DNA of 64,000 nucleotides, from positions 930,001-994,000 of the forward strand of contig JASANH010001508.1 in the NCBI GenBank assembly GCA_030248295.1, given 5' to 3'. Below the pieces are notes generated by a model. That model was not told where the DNA came from, made no database searches, and was given only the letters and a program-made list of their open reading frames with translations. This stretch comes from Mesodorylaimus sp. YZB2_4. Lineage: Eukaryota > Nematoda > Enoplea > Dorylaimida > Dorylaimidae. This document shows positions 20,307 to 31,166 of the stretch, piece by piece. Made by a program: the position numbers and the translations under genes. The stretch's first letter is position 1. Every line of letters starts with the position of its first letter.

Positions 20307-21678
20307 TAACGTATATATCATTACAGGAAAACGATATCGTAATCGTTATCGTTCGTTAACGATATCCCAAAAAATATCGTTATCGTTAATCGTTAACGGT
20401 TTCTCAAAAGATATCGTTAACGCGTTTAAATATCGTTATTATTTCGCGGAAAAGACGCATTGATGCCGCTTAGTAAGCTGGGAGTCTGGCGGGAGTACTG
20501 TCGAGTTCCTCTGGACTCTGAGCACTGGAGAGAAACAATATGAAATGAGCAGAGAACAGTGGACTGGCCGCCTCTGAAAAAGGGCTGCCAAGCAAATGTA
20601 TCCATTTGGGGGGACCATCTCCGTTGGTGCCACTTGGTAAGCCACCGCCTTGTCCAGATGATGCGCCCCTGTTCAGATTGTAGCCGCACAAACTGGGCCC
20701 TGCTTCCTGGACCAGGATCGCGGCCAGGATCCCCATTTATAGAATCTGGCTTGCTGGCTATTGGCCCTAATGGCCTATCAACTTGCATCATTGACCACCA
20801 TTGCACCAGCAACAACGCTGCCGCGGTGGTGTAGGCTGTTCGGCATTCGTCTCTCCGTATTGCTCGGGAGCTAGTGGCTGGACTTGTCCTGGGTTCGATC
20901 CCCAGTGATGGAGGTCGGTTTGCGAACAAAAAACTCGCTGACCTTGCATGCCAGGCCGTGGGTGACTCAGCCGGTAACCCAGAGGTGCTTTGAGTGGAGA
21001 GACTGAAGCAAAACGAAAGGGCAGTCTCAGCCGTCGAACACCGAGTGGGTTCAGCGCCAGCCCTCCATCGTCCGAGGAAGTCGGTTTCTGGCCGAGGATG
21101 CCCTCGCGCCGAGGTGCTTCTAGTGGAAATGCAGTACAGTACAGTACGCAGAAGGACGCTAATGAGTGTGCTGGTTTCCGCACAGCCCTGCTTACAAGGT
21201 GGCTGGCTTTGAGCAAAAACAACAAATTGAAAAAAAATGCACCAGCAACAGCCCCTTTTAATTGCTGTCAGTTTTTTTTAACTTTCTGTTTGTCAATGCT
21301 TCAATCCTACTTGGCATCTTCGAGAACACTGTTGACATTCTAGACACTTCAGTAGTGCAGGTGCTTTCAGACGCCGCGTCTGGTACAGTTTTAAGGAAAA
21401 ATGTGAGTGTTATAGGAGACTGATGCAGCGTTTATTTACATACAGTTGCATCCTGTGATCATGGTCGATATCATCCCTTAAAGCGCGTGAATTTAGAACT
21501 TTGAAACTAAGAACTAACGATATAACTAACGATATCATATCGTTTTTTTTGGACGAATATCGTTATCGTTACGGTTATTTAAAAAATATCGTTAACGTTA
21601 TCGTTTCCTTAACGACGTTGAAAAGATGTCGTTAACGACATGATATCGTTATCGTTATCGTTAAGGCTATATACGCTA
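20307..21678. mobile_element. Non-autonomous hAT-like transposon with 8-bp target duplication
   Basis: The element is flanked by a perfect 8-bp direct repeat, GACGGCTC (20299-20306 and 21679-21686). Its ends are imperfect inverted repeats, TAACGTATATATC and TAGCGTATATAGC, matching at 14 of the first 18 positions. Inside both ends (20331-20440 and 21515-21664) lie many copies of the words aacgatatcgtta and atcgttatcg in both orientations, typical of subterminal transposase-binding repeats. There is no transposase ORF. The interior contains a tRNA-derived SINE (20850-21215), inserted later or captured. hAT class is inferred from the 8-bp duplication and end structure. Confidence 0.8.
20850..21215 (+). 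repeat. tRNA-derived SINE, copy 1
   Basis: The head carries a Pol III B-box-like GGGTTCGATCCCCAG. The body (about 20935-21215) is shared with 59455-59765 (minus) and partly with 35560-35785 (minus): shared words include GTGGGTGACTCA, GAGGTGCT, GTGGAGAGAC, GAGGAAGTCGGT, GATGCCCTCGCG and CGCACAGCCCTGCTT. This copy lies inside the hAT-like element. It has a small extra agtac run near 21133-21147. Confidence 0.75.
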
Positions 21679-21686
21679 GACGGCTC
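21679..21686. repeat. Right target-site duplication GACGGCTC
   Basis: Identical to 20299-20306. Confidence 0.8.
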
Positions 21687-23533
21687 GCCATCCTTCCTCG
21701 AAAAAGACCTCATGGCCTAGCTTTATCAGACCACATGACCTCTCAATATCAGAGGGCCTCAAATTTCGTGACAGTGTCGAGTAGAGATCTCCCAGCCACC
21801 CTGGCTCGCCGAGTAGTCATGCTCTCCCACGTCTGACTCACAGCCCATTTTCCTGTTGAGCTGGATGGTCTCTTTGGCTTATCAGAGAGAGATCGTGCCG
21901 CCTGATAAAAATCTTCCTGAAATCGATTTGATAAAGAATCTCACGAGTAAAAAACTCAGCAAGCCCTTTGTCAACTTTCTTATACCATGGTGGATCACTC
22001 GTACAGTCATGGATATGTTATGGGATTGTACAGGACAAGGCAAAGGCGTACAGGACGCGCAGTATGTGCTGGTGCTCGCCAAGCCTGCCACGCGATTAGG
22101 GCACTTTTCCGTCAGAACTGTAATCGTAATTTAGTGGTCCTCCTACGTTTTCCGCACGGCACATGTGCTTCCAGCATGTGGCTATGGTGTTGTTCCTGGC
22201 GCCCTGCCCCCTCTGGCATCTTGATCGCATCCCAAAACTGGTTGTCTTCCTGCCGATTCTAGGCGCGCCCACATAGCTCTCTGCAGGTCAGGTAGTACCT
22301 AGTTACGGGCATCTACGCAAATCGTGAAACAGTTAGGACCAATTGATATCGCTACACGTGCCACACACTGCCACTATAAATCGAAGCAGTGGTGCCGACG
22401 AAGACGTGGTGTGCACAATCAGCTTTTGACACTTTGGGGATCGTTTCAAAGCTTGCGCCCCTGTATTAGTTTTGTTCTGTTCGCATTGGTGGCCGTACTT
22501 TTATGGATGTATTTCGGAGTAGCTGACGAGATATCCATCGGAGTGAAATACAGCCAGAAACATCTGTGCAATAAAACCCCGTGTTTCATTGAGCCTGCGC
22601 TGAAATATATAGCAGCGATACGATTATGAAGCGGACACTAGCTTGTCTGAAACCTGTTAGATACCGATACATGGCGGGGAACGTTCACATCTCTGACTAT
22701 GAATGAAGTGCTCTGCAAAATATTTGGACGCTGGTTTTTTATTGTAACTGGAAGTACTGCCCAAACAGCAGATGGTCGGACGCCCACTGAGTGAGTCGAT
22801 GTCCTCCTAGATCAAAAAAAGCTGGAGCATCTTGTCCTACTGTATCTGTTATCCTCATATGATTGACTTATATTCAACTGTGCAGTATATCATGGCTTCT
22901 TGCGCGAGTTTCGCTCATACTCATAGTCAGTCCTCGACCTGAAGGTGACATGCAACTACCACTTTGCGAAGCGGAACTATTGAGCGACGAGTATATATAA
23001 CCCCATATCTAGCGAGAGAATCCAGATAAATGATCCTAAACTGGGGTGTAGTTCTCACCTGCATGGCCATTCTTAGCCAGATTTACATAACATGAGCGAC
23101 GAGGCACCATTGGAAACTCGTCCTAGGACGATCCAAGGACTTTACCACCTGCACAGAGTGTAGAGGCTCGTCTTGCAATCGATCCTCTGCACAGAGCATG
23201 GAGCAGGGAGCGCCACCCGTCAGGGTAATGTTTCAGTCATTGACTAGGTCTGAAGACTTGGATGGCTGCCCCGGGTTTTTTGGCGTGGTCACCCACCCGA
23301 TCTCCCGATCACGCTCTCTCAGCAATACGGACTCAGACGCTTTGCAAGAGCCACAAACATTATCATGACTTCTCGTTAGGCCCTTTTTGTTACAATGCAT
23401 TTTTGAAAGAGCTGCATCACAAAATCTACTGTACATTGCTTGCAGGCTTGACCATACCAACTCGGTTTTTTCTCCTCATTCTGTATCGGGCGCTGGTCTT
23501 CGTTGGTCGTCGAGTCTAAACGAGTGCGTCGTG
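21687..23533. other. Intergenic with a possible membrane-protein fragment
   Basis: Mostly without recognisable genes. Two stretches look coding-like but have no complete context: 21856-22134 (plus, a 92-codon frame) and 22324-22629 (described separately). Confidence 0.35.
22324..22629 (+). pseudogene. Possible N-terminal fragment of a type II membrane protein
   Basis: A 101-codon frame encodes a basic segment (KQWCRRRRG), one transmembrane helix (ISFVLFALVAVLLWMYFG) and an outer part with CNKTPCFIEPALKYI. That order, including the CxxxxC spacing after the helix, recalls the start of M13 (neprilysin-type) peptidases. The frame then stops without a visible splice donor, and no peptidase domain follows. 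It may be a fragment, an isolated exon or chance. Confidence 0.2.
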
Positions 23534-24085
23534 ATGCCGTCAAGATCGCCGGTGGCCCCTTCCACCATAGACGCCACGAGAAGAACAGAAACGGCAACCA
23601 GCCAGTCGAAACCCGCCACAAACACGCAGCGGGAGATGGCCAGCCCAGCTGGGACCAAGTCCACCGTCGATACTAAGGCACCCATCAAGACCGGAAGTTC
23701 GGCCATGGTCAAGGCCTACGTGAAACTGGTAGCCAAAAAGGGCAAGTCGAAACCCCACGACTACGAGCTGATGAAGCCGAAGGCCAGGGTCGGCGGGACG
23801 GATCGAAAAAGAAAGGCGGTGGTGGACGCGAGTGGATGTGACGCTGCGTCAATGGCACGACGACGCAGAATGGCAAAGTTGGTTTCCGCGTTGGTCCTCG
23901 TCGTGGCAGTGGTCGTGGCAGTGTTGATCGTCGTCGTTCTTCCCTTGCTCCTATTCCAGAATGTCCAGTCCGAACGTGAGGGCGCCAGAACGGAAAGGCC
24001 GTCGTTGCCGAAGGGGTCGCGCGCGCTGCCGCTGGTCGATACTGCGGGAGACGGTAGCTTGGAAAGAACGGCGGGAAGGATGTGA
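23534..24085 (+). CDS. Possible single-pass membrane protein (183 aa), not recognised
   Basis: A single ORF with a Ser/Thr/Lys-rich N-terminal half, a basic stretch ARRRRMAKL before one strong hydrophobic helix of about 25 residues (ALVLVVAVVVAVLIVVVLP, residues about 117-140), and a polar tail of about 40 residues. The layout fits a single-pass membrane protein with a cytosolic basic side. No family is recognised. A 169-codon frame is open on the opposite strand over the same bases, so part of the openness reflects GC-rich composition. It lies just upstream of a retroelement LTR. Confidence 0.35.
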   Translation: MPSRSPVAPSTIDATRRTETATSQSKPATNTQREMASPAGTKSTVDTKAPIKTGSSAMVKAYVKLVAKKGKSKPHDYELMKPKARVGGTDRKRKAVVDASGCDAASMARRRRMAKLVSALVLVVAVVVAVLIVVVLPLLLFQNVQSEREGARTERPSLPKGSRALPLVDTAGDGSLERTAGRM

Positions 24086-24357
24086 TGTGCCCGAGGATCG
24101 TGTTGTGTGATTTGATGCCCGTGTCGTGTTTGGCTGTCGATCGTTGTGTGTGTTTGTGCATGGAGCGTAAAGCACTGGGTGAGAAGCAGTGGCTGGCGCA
24201 CAGGAGAAAAACCACCAAAGTGAACGGAAGCTTGTCTTTTGATTAATATTGTGTGTGTTTTTACTAATCTATATGGGGGCTGCTGTGATAGAGCGATGGT
24301 TGTTGACTAACGCACTAGTAGTCTTTATTGATTAGGCGTAGGGCGTTGCCTAAAAAC

Positions 24358-24500
24358 TGTTCGTGTCGTGTTTCAGTCTGACTGATATGACTAATGGGCA
24401 ATGGGTGTGTGCTGGTGGGCTATCTCGGTAAGAATAAACCTGTTTAATCATATGCTTGTCGCGCTGGGATTGCAGTAAGGTTCAACTCGGCGATATTACA
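24358..24500 (+). repeat. Upstream short LTR (143 bp)
   Basis: Begins TGTTCGTGTCGTG and ends ATATTACA, with AATAAA inside (agaataaacctg). It matches 26860-26998 closely. The leader attattggcgacgtcggtg follows, with a TGG-type primer-site start. Confidence 0.75.
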
Positions 24501-24646
24501 TTATTGGCGACGTCGGTGTTATTTTTCTGGTTCCCCTGCGTTTCCACAGTGTAGCCGTTTTTTTTATTCGGGGAAGAATAGCCAAGGCGATCCAGCGACA
24601 ATTTCGGTTCGAGTCGGTCGACGTTAGTGGCGATTTCGATGCCTAT

Positions 24647-25237
24647 TTGGAACTGCAAGGTTTTGGACTTCAAGCCACGGTGGGAGAACATGCCTCAGCT
24701 CCGGAAGCGCGCCACACCTTATTGCTCAACTGCCTAGCTGAGGAAGCGTACAAAGTCGCCCAAAGTCATTTTGCGCCGGACAACTTGACTACGAAAACGC
24801 ACGAGGCCATCCAAGATGCGCTGAAGAAGTACTATTCCAAACCAGGTTGTTTCTTGGGCGAACGAATGGCTTTCGCGAATCGACGCCGACAGGAAGGTGA
24901 GTCTGTGTCGCAGATTCTAAATGCATGGCGGTCTTGCGCGCAGAAATGCGATTTTGCGGCTGGCACGTTAGAAGAACGCATGCGTGATCAGTTGTTCTTG
25001 GGCATCAACAACGAAATATGGCAGCAAGAATGCATGCAGCGTCACCCACAGTCGACAACTACATTGGCTCAGTTGGAAGAATCCGCGTTGGCGCTCGAAG
25101 CAGCAACCAACCAGTACAAAGCGATTCATTCCAATGGCGGTGGTAGTGCAAGCAGTTCGACAAATCGGATACGTAGACAAGGTCGAGGTCCAGGGGGCCC
25201 TAAGCAGCCAGCGCAAACGTACAAGGCGGCTTTATGA
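24647..25237 (+). pseudogene. Retroelement Gag fragment
   Basis: A 196-codon frame with a Gag-like helical core (KTHEAIQDALKKYYSKP, ESVSQILNAWRSCAQKCDF, LEERMRDQLFLGI) of the kind found in K02A2.6-like gypsy elements. It ends in a Gly/Ser/Arg-rich tail at a TGA. The zinc knuckle coding (CGNCGQSRHG, CHNCPKQGHFASVC) follows immediately in the next frame segment, so Gag is separated from its knuckles by the stop. The first ATG is internal to a longer Gag-like reading, so the true start is unclear. Confidence 0.7.
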
Positions 25238-26880
25238 GACAATAAGTGTGGAAATTGTGGTCAATCTCGTCACGGGTCACCAGACGACTGTCCGGCACGA
25301 GGTAAGACTTGCCACAATTGTCCTAAGCAAGGACACTTTGCTTCAGTGTGCCGAGCCAAGAACAAGGTAAAGGGCGACCAGAGATCGAGGAAACGACGAG
25401 GTGCAAACAATGTGGCTGGTGGAGCCAGAAGCGATCGTAGCAGCGACACTGAGGGCGATGTCCAGACACTCGGGGCGATGCAAGGTCAAGGTCGACAAGC
25501 ATTCCTACACGCAGTGGTCAATGGACAGCGGCTCAAAATGCTGTACGATCCAGGAGCAGCCTTCACGGTAATTGGCGAGTCAACATGGAAGAGAATTGGT
25601 TCCCCCAGGTTGGAACAGACTCCAGCGTTAGTGGCGTACACCAATATTCCAGTCGAAACGTTGGGCAAGGCCAAACTCACCGAGCAAGCATTCAAGAAGT
25701 CGAAAAAGCTGGAAGTATATGTCGGATGGAAGGATGACAAACGAATCGACAGCGACATCGAGCAGTTCGTGAAGCAATGCGATGATTGTCAGGGAAATCG
25801 TGCGCATCAAATGGAAGTCCCATTGTATTCTTGGTCGATTCAAGCAGAACCATGGTCGAGAATCCACATCGACTATGCGGGACCATACGAGGGTAACTTT
25901 TGATCAGTGATCGTCGACGCGCATTCGAAATGGCTCGAGATACTACCAACAATGGACACCAGCTCCAAGAAGACGATCAAACTGCTGCGGGACACGTTCG
26001 CAAGGTTGGGATTACCTCATTTGATCGTATCCGACCATGGCCCACAATTCATATCGGACGAATTCAAGCAGTTCTGCACCCGAAATGCAATCAAACATGT
26101 GCGGTCAACACCATATCATCCCAAGACGAATGGTCTAGCAGAACGGGCAGTTCGGACATTCAAGGATCGATATGGGGCCTCACGCAATTCGAAGGACGAT
26201 GCGGATCTCAGGTTAGCAAAGTTTTTGCTTTCATACCGAACGACACCGCATACGAGTACAGACAAGACGCCATCTGAGTTACTTAGGTCTACTCAAGCCC
26301 CATTCAGTAGTACGCATGGATGAACCATTGGTACGACAAAAGGTCAATCACGATGGCAAAGCCGCCCTTCGAGATTTTTTTGAAGGGGAGGAGGTATGGG
26401 TTGAGAAGACTGGTGAGAAAGGGTTCGAAGCAGCAACCGTGTTAACGAAAACAGGGTTGTATTCCTATGAGCTCCAAGTCAATGGAAAGATTCGAAGATC
26501 TCATGCCGATAAGATGCGACAACGAGTATCAGCTCAACTGGAACATGTCGAGGAAGATGCGGAACCAGATGCAGGGCATCCAACTGTCGAGGCGGGGCAT
26601 CCGACTGTGCAGCAACCGATCGTGCGTCCGTTTCAACAACCAGTGGTTTCGACACCAATTGGACAGCAGGCCAATTCGGACAGTCAACAGAGCACACCTT
26701 GCGTTGGGGACAATCGGGTCGAGAGGGAAATTGCACCAGGGGCGGATCAACCAGCAACATCCCAGACCACAAGTGAATCAATGCCACCTACGGAAACAGG
26801 GAGCAAAGCGATTTCAGTGGAACGACGAGAATATCCCACTCGGATATCCCACTTAAACCTGTTCGTGTCGTGTTTCAGAC
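25238..26880 (+). pseudogene. Protease-integrase remnant, reverse transcriptase deleted
   Basis: After two zinc knuckles (25245-25360), a retropepsin-like start shows DPGA where DTGA or DSGA is expected. From about 25680 the frame is already at the end of the integrase zinc finger (CDDCQ; the His pair is lost). The integrase core follows with HIDYAGP, VSDHGPQF and an E in NGLAERAVRTFK, so the DDE residues can be seen, but a TGA at 25901-25903 interrupts it. A C-terminal domain (FEGEEVWVEKTG, YELQVNGKIRRSHADKMR) lies in a shifted frame (26316-26888). The element could not encode its own replication. Confidence 0.75.
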
Positions 26881-26998
26881 TGATATGACTAATGGGCAAT
26901 GGGTGTGTGTTAGTGGGCTATCTCGGTAAGAATAAACCTGTTTAATGTGAAGCTTGTCGCGCTGGGATTGCAGTAAGGTTTAGCCCGACGACACTACA
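26860..26998 (+). repeat. Downstream short LTR (139 bp) followed by a second leader
   Basis: Matches the upstream LTR with scattered substitutions and a small indel. The match continues past the LTR end through the primer-site region to about 27065 (attattggcgacgtcgatgt), showing the start of a second element copy that then breaks off. Confidence 0.75.
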
Positions 26999-27977
26999 TT
27001 ATTGGCGACGTCGATGTTATTTTTCTGGTTCCCCTGTGTTTCCGCAGTGTGGTCGTTTTTTTGGTTCGCGGACGATACTACAGTTACCCACTGACAAGAA
27101 CTGGTCCCCTTGTCCTCATCGTCAGGCATAAGAGATAATTGGTCGGTGCAGGCAGTTATTCTTTCGAAGAGCATCCTCCAAGAAAAGTAAAATCCTGATC
27201 TGACATTTGAATATAAATAGGACGGCGAACAGGATGGCTGAGGAGGGCTACTTGGAATCGATTGTTTGAAATTCAAGCTGACGACAAATTCAGCTAAATC
27301 TCTGCCCGTAATAAAGCATCTTAGAGTGGAAGTTTTTCGGCACGCTTCACACTTAACGTTTCACAGCTAAAAACTGGTAAGATATATTTTTGTAGGTACG
27401 TTTTTCTCAAAGACGTCAGGCTTTGTTTTGCCAGGCGTGTCGACACTGCACATACCCTCACCCCCCCCCCCCCCCCCTACATACAGCCTACTGTACGTAC
27501 AGTAGATAGGAAAAATTGTCCAGTTGTTCTTATATGAGGCGAGTCGAGTCGAGTCGCAGCAGAACCGAACTTTGGATCAGTTGGAAAGAGGTATTTGAAA
27601 CTCAGTGGAAACCTTATTCGCAAACGGTAGCTGGAGGGAACAACGTTCATCAGTGCTTCGGAACGGAGGCGGATATGCCATTATGGGTCTACGTACATAG
27701 TCAAGATTCTGCCCCGGGGTCTGCGATCGATCGGATTCCACAACCCGGGAACCCAAAATGTGGTAGGAACTTGGACCATAGCCCATACTTTTTTGGATTT
27801 TGTCATACGTAGTGGACTGCCTGCGACAAGCTAGCTGTTACACAGTTTACACTGCAGTTTACAGTTGCCACTGTCCTATGAACACTGCGTTTTAAAAGGG
27901 CATCAGCCGAACAGACTCGCTGTGTGAAATCTGAGTGAAAGTTTTTGGAACCGAATTAATAATTAAAGTATAAAAAA

Positions 27978-29582
27978 ATGGTAAGTGCGAGTCTGTTCCC
28001 TTTTGCAGATTTGTTAGACATTTGTTTTTTAGGACATCACGAGTTTGAACGGAGGCACGGTCATTGCGATGCGGGGCAACGGGTGTGTCACGATCGGGTC
28101 CGATTTGCGTTTGGGCAGTCGATTCCTGACCATCATGAACGATAAGGAGAAGATTTACAAATTCGGGGATCGCTTGTATTTGGGAATCGGCGGGCTGGCC
28201 TCGGACGCGCAGACCATGTACGGCACTCTACGTTAGCCCGCTGCTCCGGCGTCGATGTTCTTGCTTTTCAGCGTGCAACGTCTGACTTTCCGCAAGAATA
28301 CTTACGAACTGCGCGAAAATCGGCCGATGAAACCAAAGACTTTCATGCACATGTTGTCGAACATGCTGTACGAAAGGAGGTGAGCGGTATCAGGGAGATA
28401 CTTTGATGCTAGCGTCGACTTATCCTACCCTTGACCCAGCTCTCGATCTGGCCGATCCGCTTCAAAGCATAAAATTTTAGCGGGGATGACGCATCTGGCC
28501 CCACCGTCTATCAGGCCACGACGAAGAGACTCAGGACACCTGATCAGCGCCTACAGGGGATTGAACTGATCGAAGGAAAACTAAGACTCGAGGCCTCAAA
28601 TTTTCGCTTCGAAGCAGATTAATCGTGGAAAATTTCACTTCCGAATCCGGCCGATTTAGTAATCGAATCGGATCACCCCTCAGATCGGTTAAATCAGTCG
28701 ACGCTGGCTGATGGTTTGGTTTCCCAGGTGGCACCTCGGTTCTATCCTCGTTAGATAACTCATACCTGTTAATATTCAGGCGGGAATCGAACCCACCCTC
28801 GTGAGGCTGAACTTCATGAATGTCCTGGAGACCTTCATGAAGTTCAGGGCGGCACTAGCTACTCTGATCTGAACACGGCGATCTTTGCGTCCCAGGTTCG
28901 GTCCGTATTTTATCGAGCCAGTAATAGCGGGCTTGGCTCCGGTCACTTTCGAACCATACATAGGCATGACCGATTCGCTCGGTTGTATCGACTCGCCCGA
29001 AGATTTCGTAGCCTCGGGCACTGGACAAAAGCAGCTCATCGGGACGTGCGAGAGCTACTGGGAAAAGAATTTGGTAAGCTTGAAAGTGTGCCAAGGGGGA
29101 CGACTTGCGGATTTTGGGTCTGTTTACTCTCGGCTCTTATATAAGAGGCATTCTGGGGAGGTTATTCTGGGACATCTACACTCTGCCCTTGCGAGGAAAC
29201 ATCAAGTTGTTAGCTTGACGGTGTCTTTCCAGCTAGCCCAGGCACTCGAAGTCTTCCGATCTGGTCCACGGTTGCCTGCTCGATTCCCAGGCGAGCATCG
29301 ACAAGAATACCACGTAAAATGTATCAACCTCACTGTCTCACTTGCGTGGACCCTCCCCTTTAAATTAAATTGGCCTCCTACTCTCATCCATACTCATCCC
29401 ACAACAAAGTACTCTTATTACGGGGTTTTCCATTGCAGGATGCGGACGGCCTATTCGAGGCCACAGCGCAGTCCTTGCTGTCTGCCATCGAACGCGACGC
29501 ATCGAGCGGATGGGGCGCCGTAGTTTACACAATCACAAAGGATGGTACGTCGGCCAAATCGTTGAAAGCTCGCTTAGATTGA
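27978..29582 (+). CDS. PSMB3: Proteasome subunit beta type-3, copy 2 (205 aa)
   Basis: Five exons: 27978-27980 (ATG only), 28033-28217, 28272-28379, 28896-29073, 29439-29582. They sum to 618 nt. Every splice site is GT..AG, and each exon has the same length and phase as in copy 1 (8192-11138), which lies on the opposite strand. Diagnostic blocks are [51 protein letters not shown] and [10 protein letters not shown]. The product is the structural beta-3 subunit of the 20S proteasome core. Differences from copy 1 include LAPVTF against LDPVTF and ESYWEKNL against ETYWENNL. The coding sequence is intact, so both copies may be expressed. Intron 3 (516 nt) holds a degenerate copy of the repeat family found in intron 3 of copy 1. 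Confidence 0.93.
28408..28707. mobile_element. Degenerate short inverted-repeat element in PSMB3 copy 2 intron 3
   Basis: Starts CTAGCGTCGACTTATCC and ends with CAGTCGACGCTGG, degenerate versions of the CCAGCATCGACCGATCC ends at 9115-10587. Inner GATCC/GGCCGAT words also match. It is about 300 bp, so internally reduced relative to the 1.2-kb copy. Confidence 0.5.
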
Positions 29583-31166
29583 AACGGAATCTTTTGTCAA
29601 AATGTTGGCTTTAAAATTTGATTTCTCTCTTTTCTTCTAATTATGCGCACATAAGCCCGCAGAAGGCAATGCCTGTGAAAACAAAAATTTTTTGTAGCTT
29701 AAATACAAGTTTTTTTCTGCTACGGTGTCAAAACGACTGGGGAACAATCGACAAGTAGTGCGCCATGACCTCAGGGCCTAAGCCAGGATTGGTCACTAGC
29801 AATCGAACCCAACCATCATCATCCACTCGGCTGATGCTGTTGAGGACGGCATTCGGACACTTCCCCCCCCCCCCCCCAGTTCGTTTCGCCCCCGGGGGTA
29901 TAACACAGCGTTATGATGATTACCCGATATGATCGACTCTGCAGACCCAGCAAACCACGCAAGACAAGTATCGTCAGTCCAAGGAGGACTCAGGAAGGAC
30001 CAGACCGCCCAGCGTTATATCTTGGCTCCTTCGCCAAGCCTCGAGGCTTCGTTCGCAACTGGCAGCCACTGGCGCTCTCTCAGCCTCGCCTTTTTAGAGG
30101 CCCGTCCACAATCCGGTCTACAAAACGTTGTACGAAATGCTAGAGCAGCCCATGCTGACGTCGCTCCATCGCTTCCGAAAGAAGATTCATTGAAAAAGAC
30201 CATAACACTCATACAGGCGCTTTGCCCCGCACTCGTATGCACTGTGTTGCCGATTATACGGTACTTCTCCCCCTTGGGAGCGAATAGGTCAGGGGCAAAA
30301 CGGACTGGGGGCGAAACAGCAGAGGCGAAACGGCGGGGCCGAACTGTCCGCAAATCGTTGGGGACCACAAGGAGTGCGTTATCTCATCAACACCGTCAGG
30401 TGACTCCTCTTGCACGTACTGCAGCTATTACTCGAAAATAGCACTTCCCCATTCAGATACTGCACTGTCCCGAAAACGAACTTATCTGTCCACGCCGGAA
30501 TACAACATTATCGTCTCTGCAATGAGCAGTCTCGCTGTTGCAGTAGTCTTGTGGGCTTTTCCCACCTTTGTTCAAATCAACAGCGAGCTGGTTTCTGACC
30601 TTGCCGTCCGAGAAGTCAACATCAATTTATTGATTACTCACAATCATTCTGGCCCCTTCCTTCACTTTCCCTTATCATATGCCTCAATCTGCTATTTCAT
30701 ATGAAGTCCCTGTTGCATTTCAGCCATGGGCTCCGTTCTATCACATGCAGCAACGGCGTGACAGCTCATCATGCACAGGGAGATTCTGTATAGGACAGAA
30801 AAGGTCTTCTTTTCCATTCACATGATTCTGGGGAAGAGCAACGTCTCTCCAGCTACTAATGTCATCAGTCATAGCTAACTTTTTCTTTAATATCCAAGCC
30901 AAATTACCCTAATAGACCCGATGGCTAGGTGACACCCAGACGCAGAAAAAGTAGCTTCTCGCTAATTGTAGGACCTAGAGCCAGATAATTGAGTGCTTTG
31001 TGTCGCGAAACCTTTTGTGATGAGATAAGATTTTTAAACATGTACATAGAGAAGCTTCTATTGATCCACAAGCATGTAAGGTTTCATTGGAAAGCTATAA
31101 GTTTTAGTAAAGATCAGAGCACAAGAGACTATCAGTAAATATCAACATCGGGGATGGTTTTGTTGA
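29583..31166. other. Intergenic between PSMB3 copy 2 and the neuropeptide gene
   Basis: No gene was supported. It contains a 15-bp poly-C tract (29863-29877). A plus-strand frame of 170 codons (29929-30441) has no recognisable content. Confidence 0.4.

Larger units (their letters stand above)
24358..27065 (+). mobile_element. Decayed Ty3/gypsy-type element with tandem LTR arrangement
   Basis: The order is LTR (24358-24500), leader, Gag, protease fragment, integrase, C-terminal domain, LTR (26860-26998), then a second copy of the leader (about 26999-27065). Leader sequence after the downstream LTR means that the unit continues into a second, truncated element. Reverse transcriptase and RNase H are absent: a protease frame passes directly into the integrase zinc-finger region near 25680. 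At least one in-frame stop (25901-25903) and a frame change near 26300 break the integrase region. No target duplication can be read because the 3' side is not an LTR end. Confidence 0.8.

Noticed and set aside
23709-24218. Minus-strand ORF of 169 codons
   Set aside because: Arg/Pro/Ser-rich reading of the strand opposite the 23534-24085 frame, with no domain.
8192-29582. Recent perfect palindrome or allelic pair placed head to head
   Set aside because: Only exons are alike. Flanks and most intron sequence differ, so a recent palindrome is not supported.
29929-30441. Plus-strand ORF of 170 codons
   Set aside because: No motif, no ordered hydrophobic pattern, and an antisense frame of 117 codons is open too.
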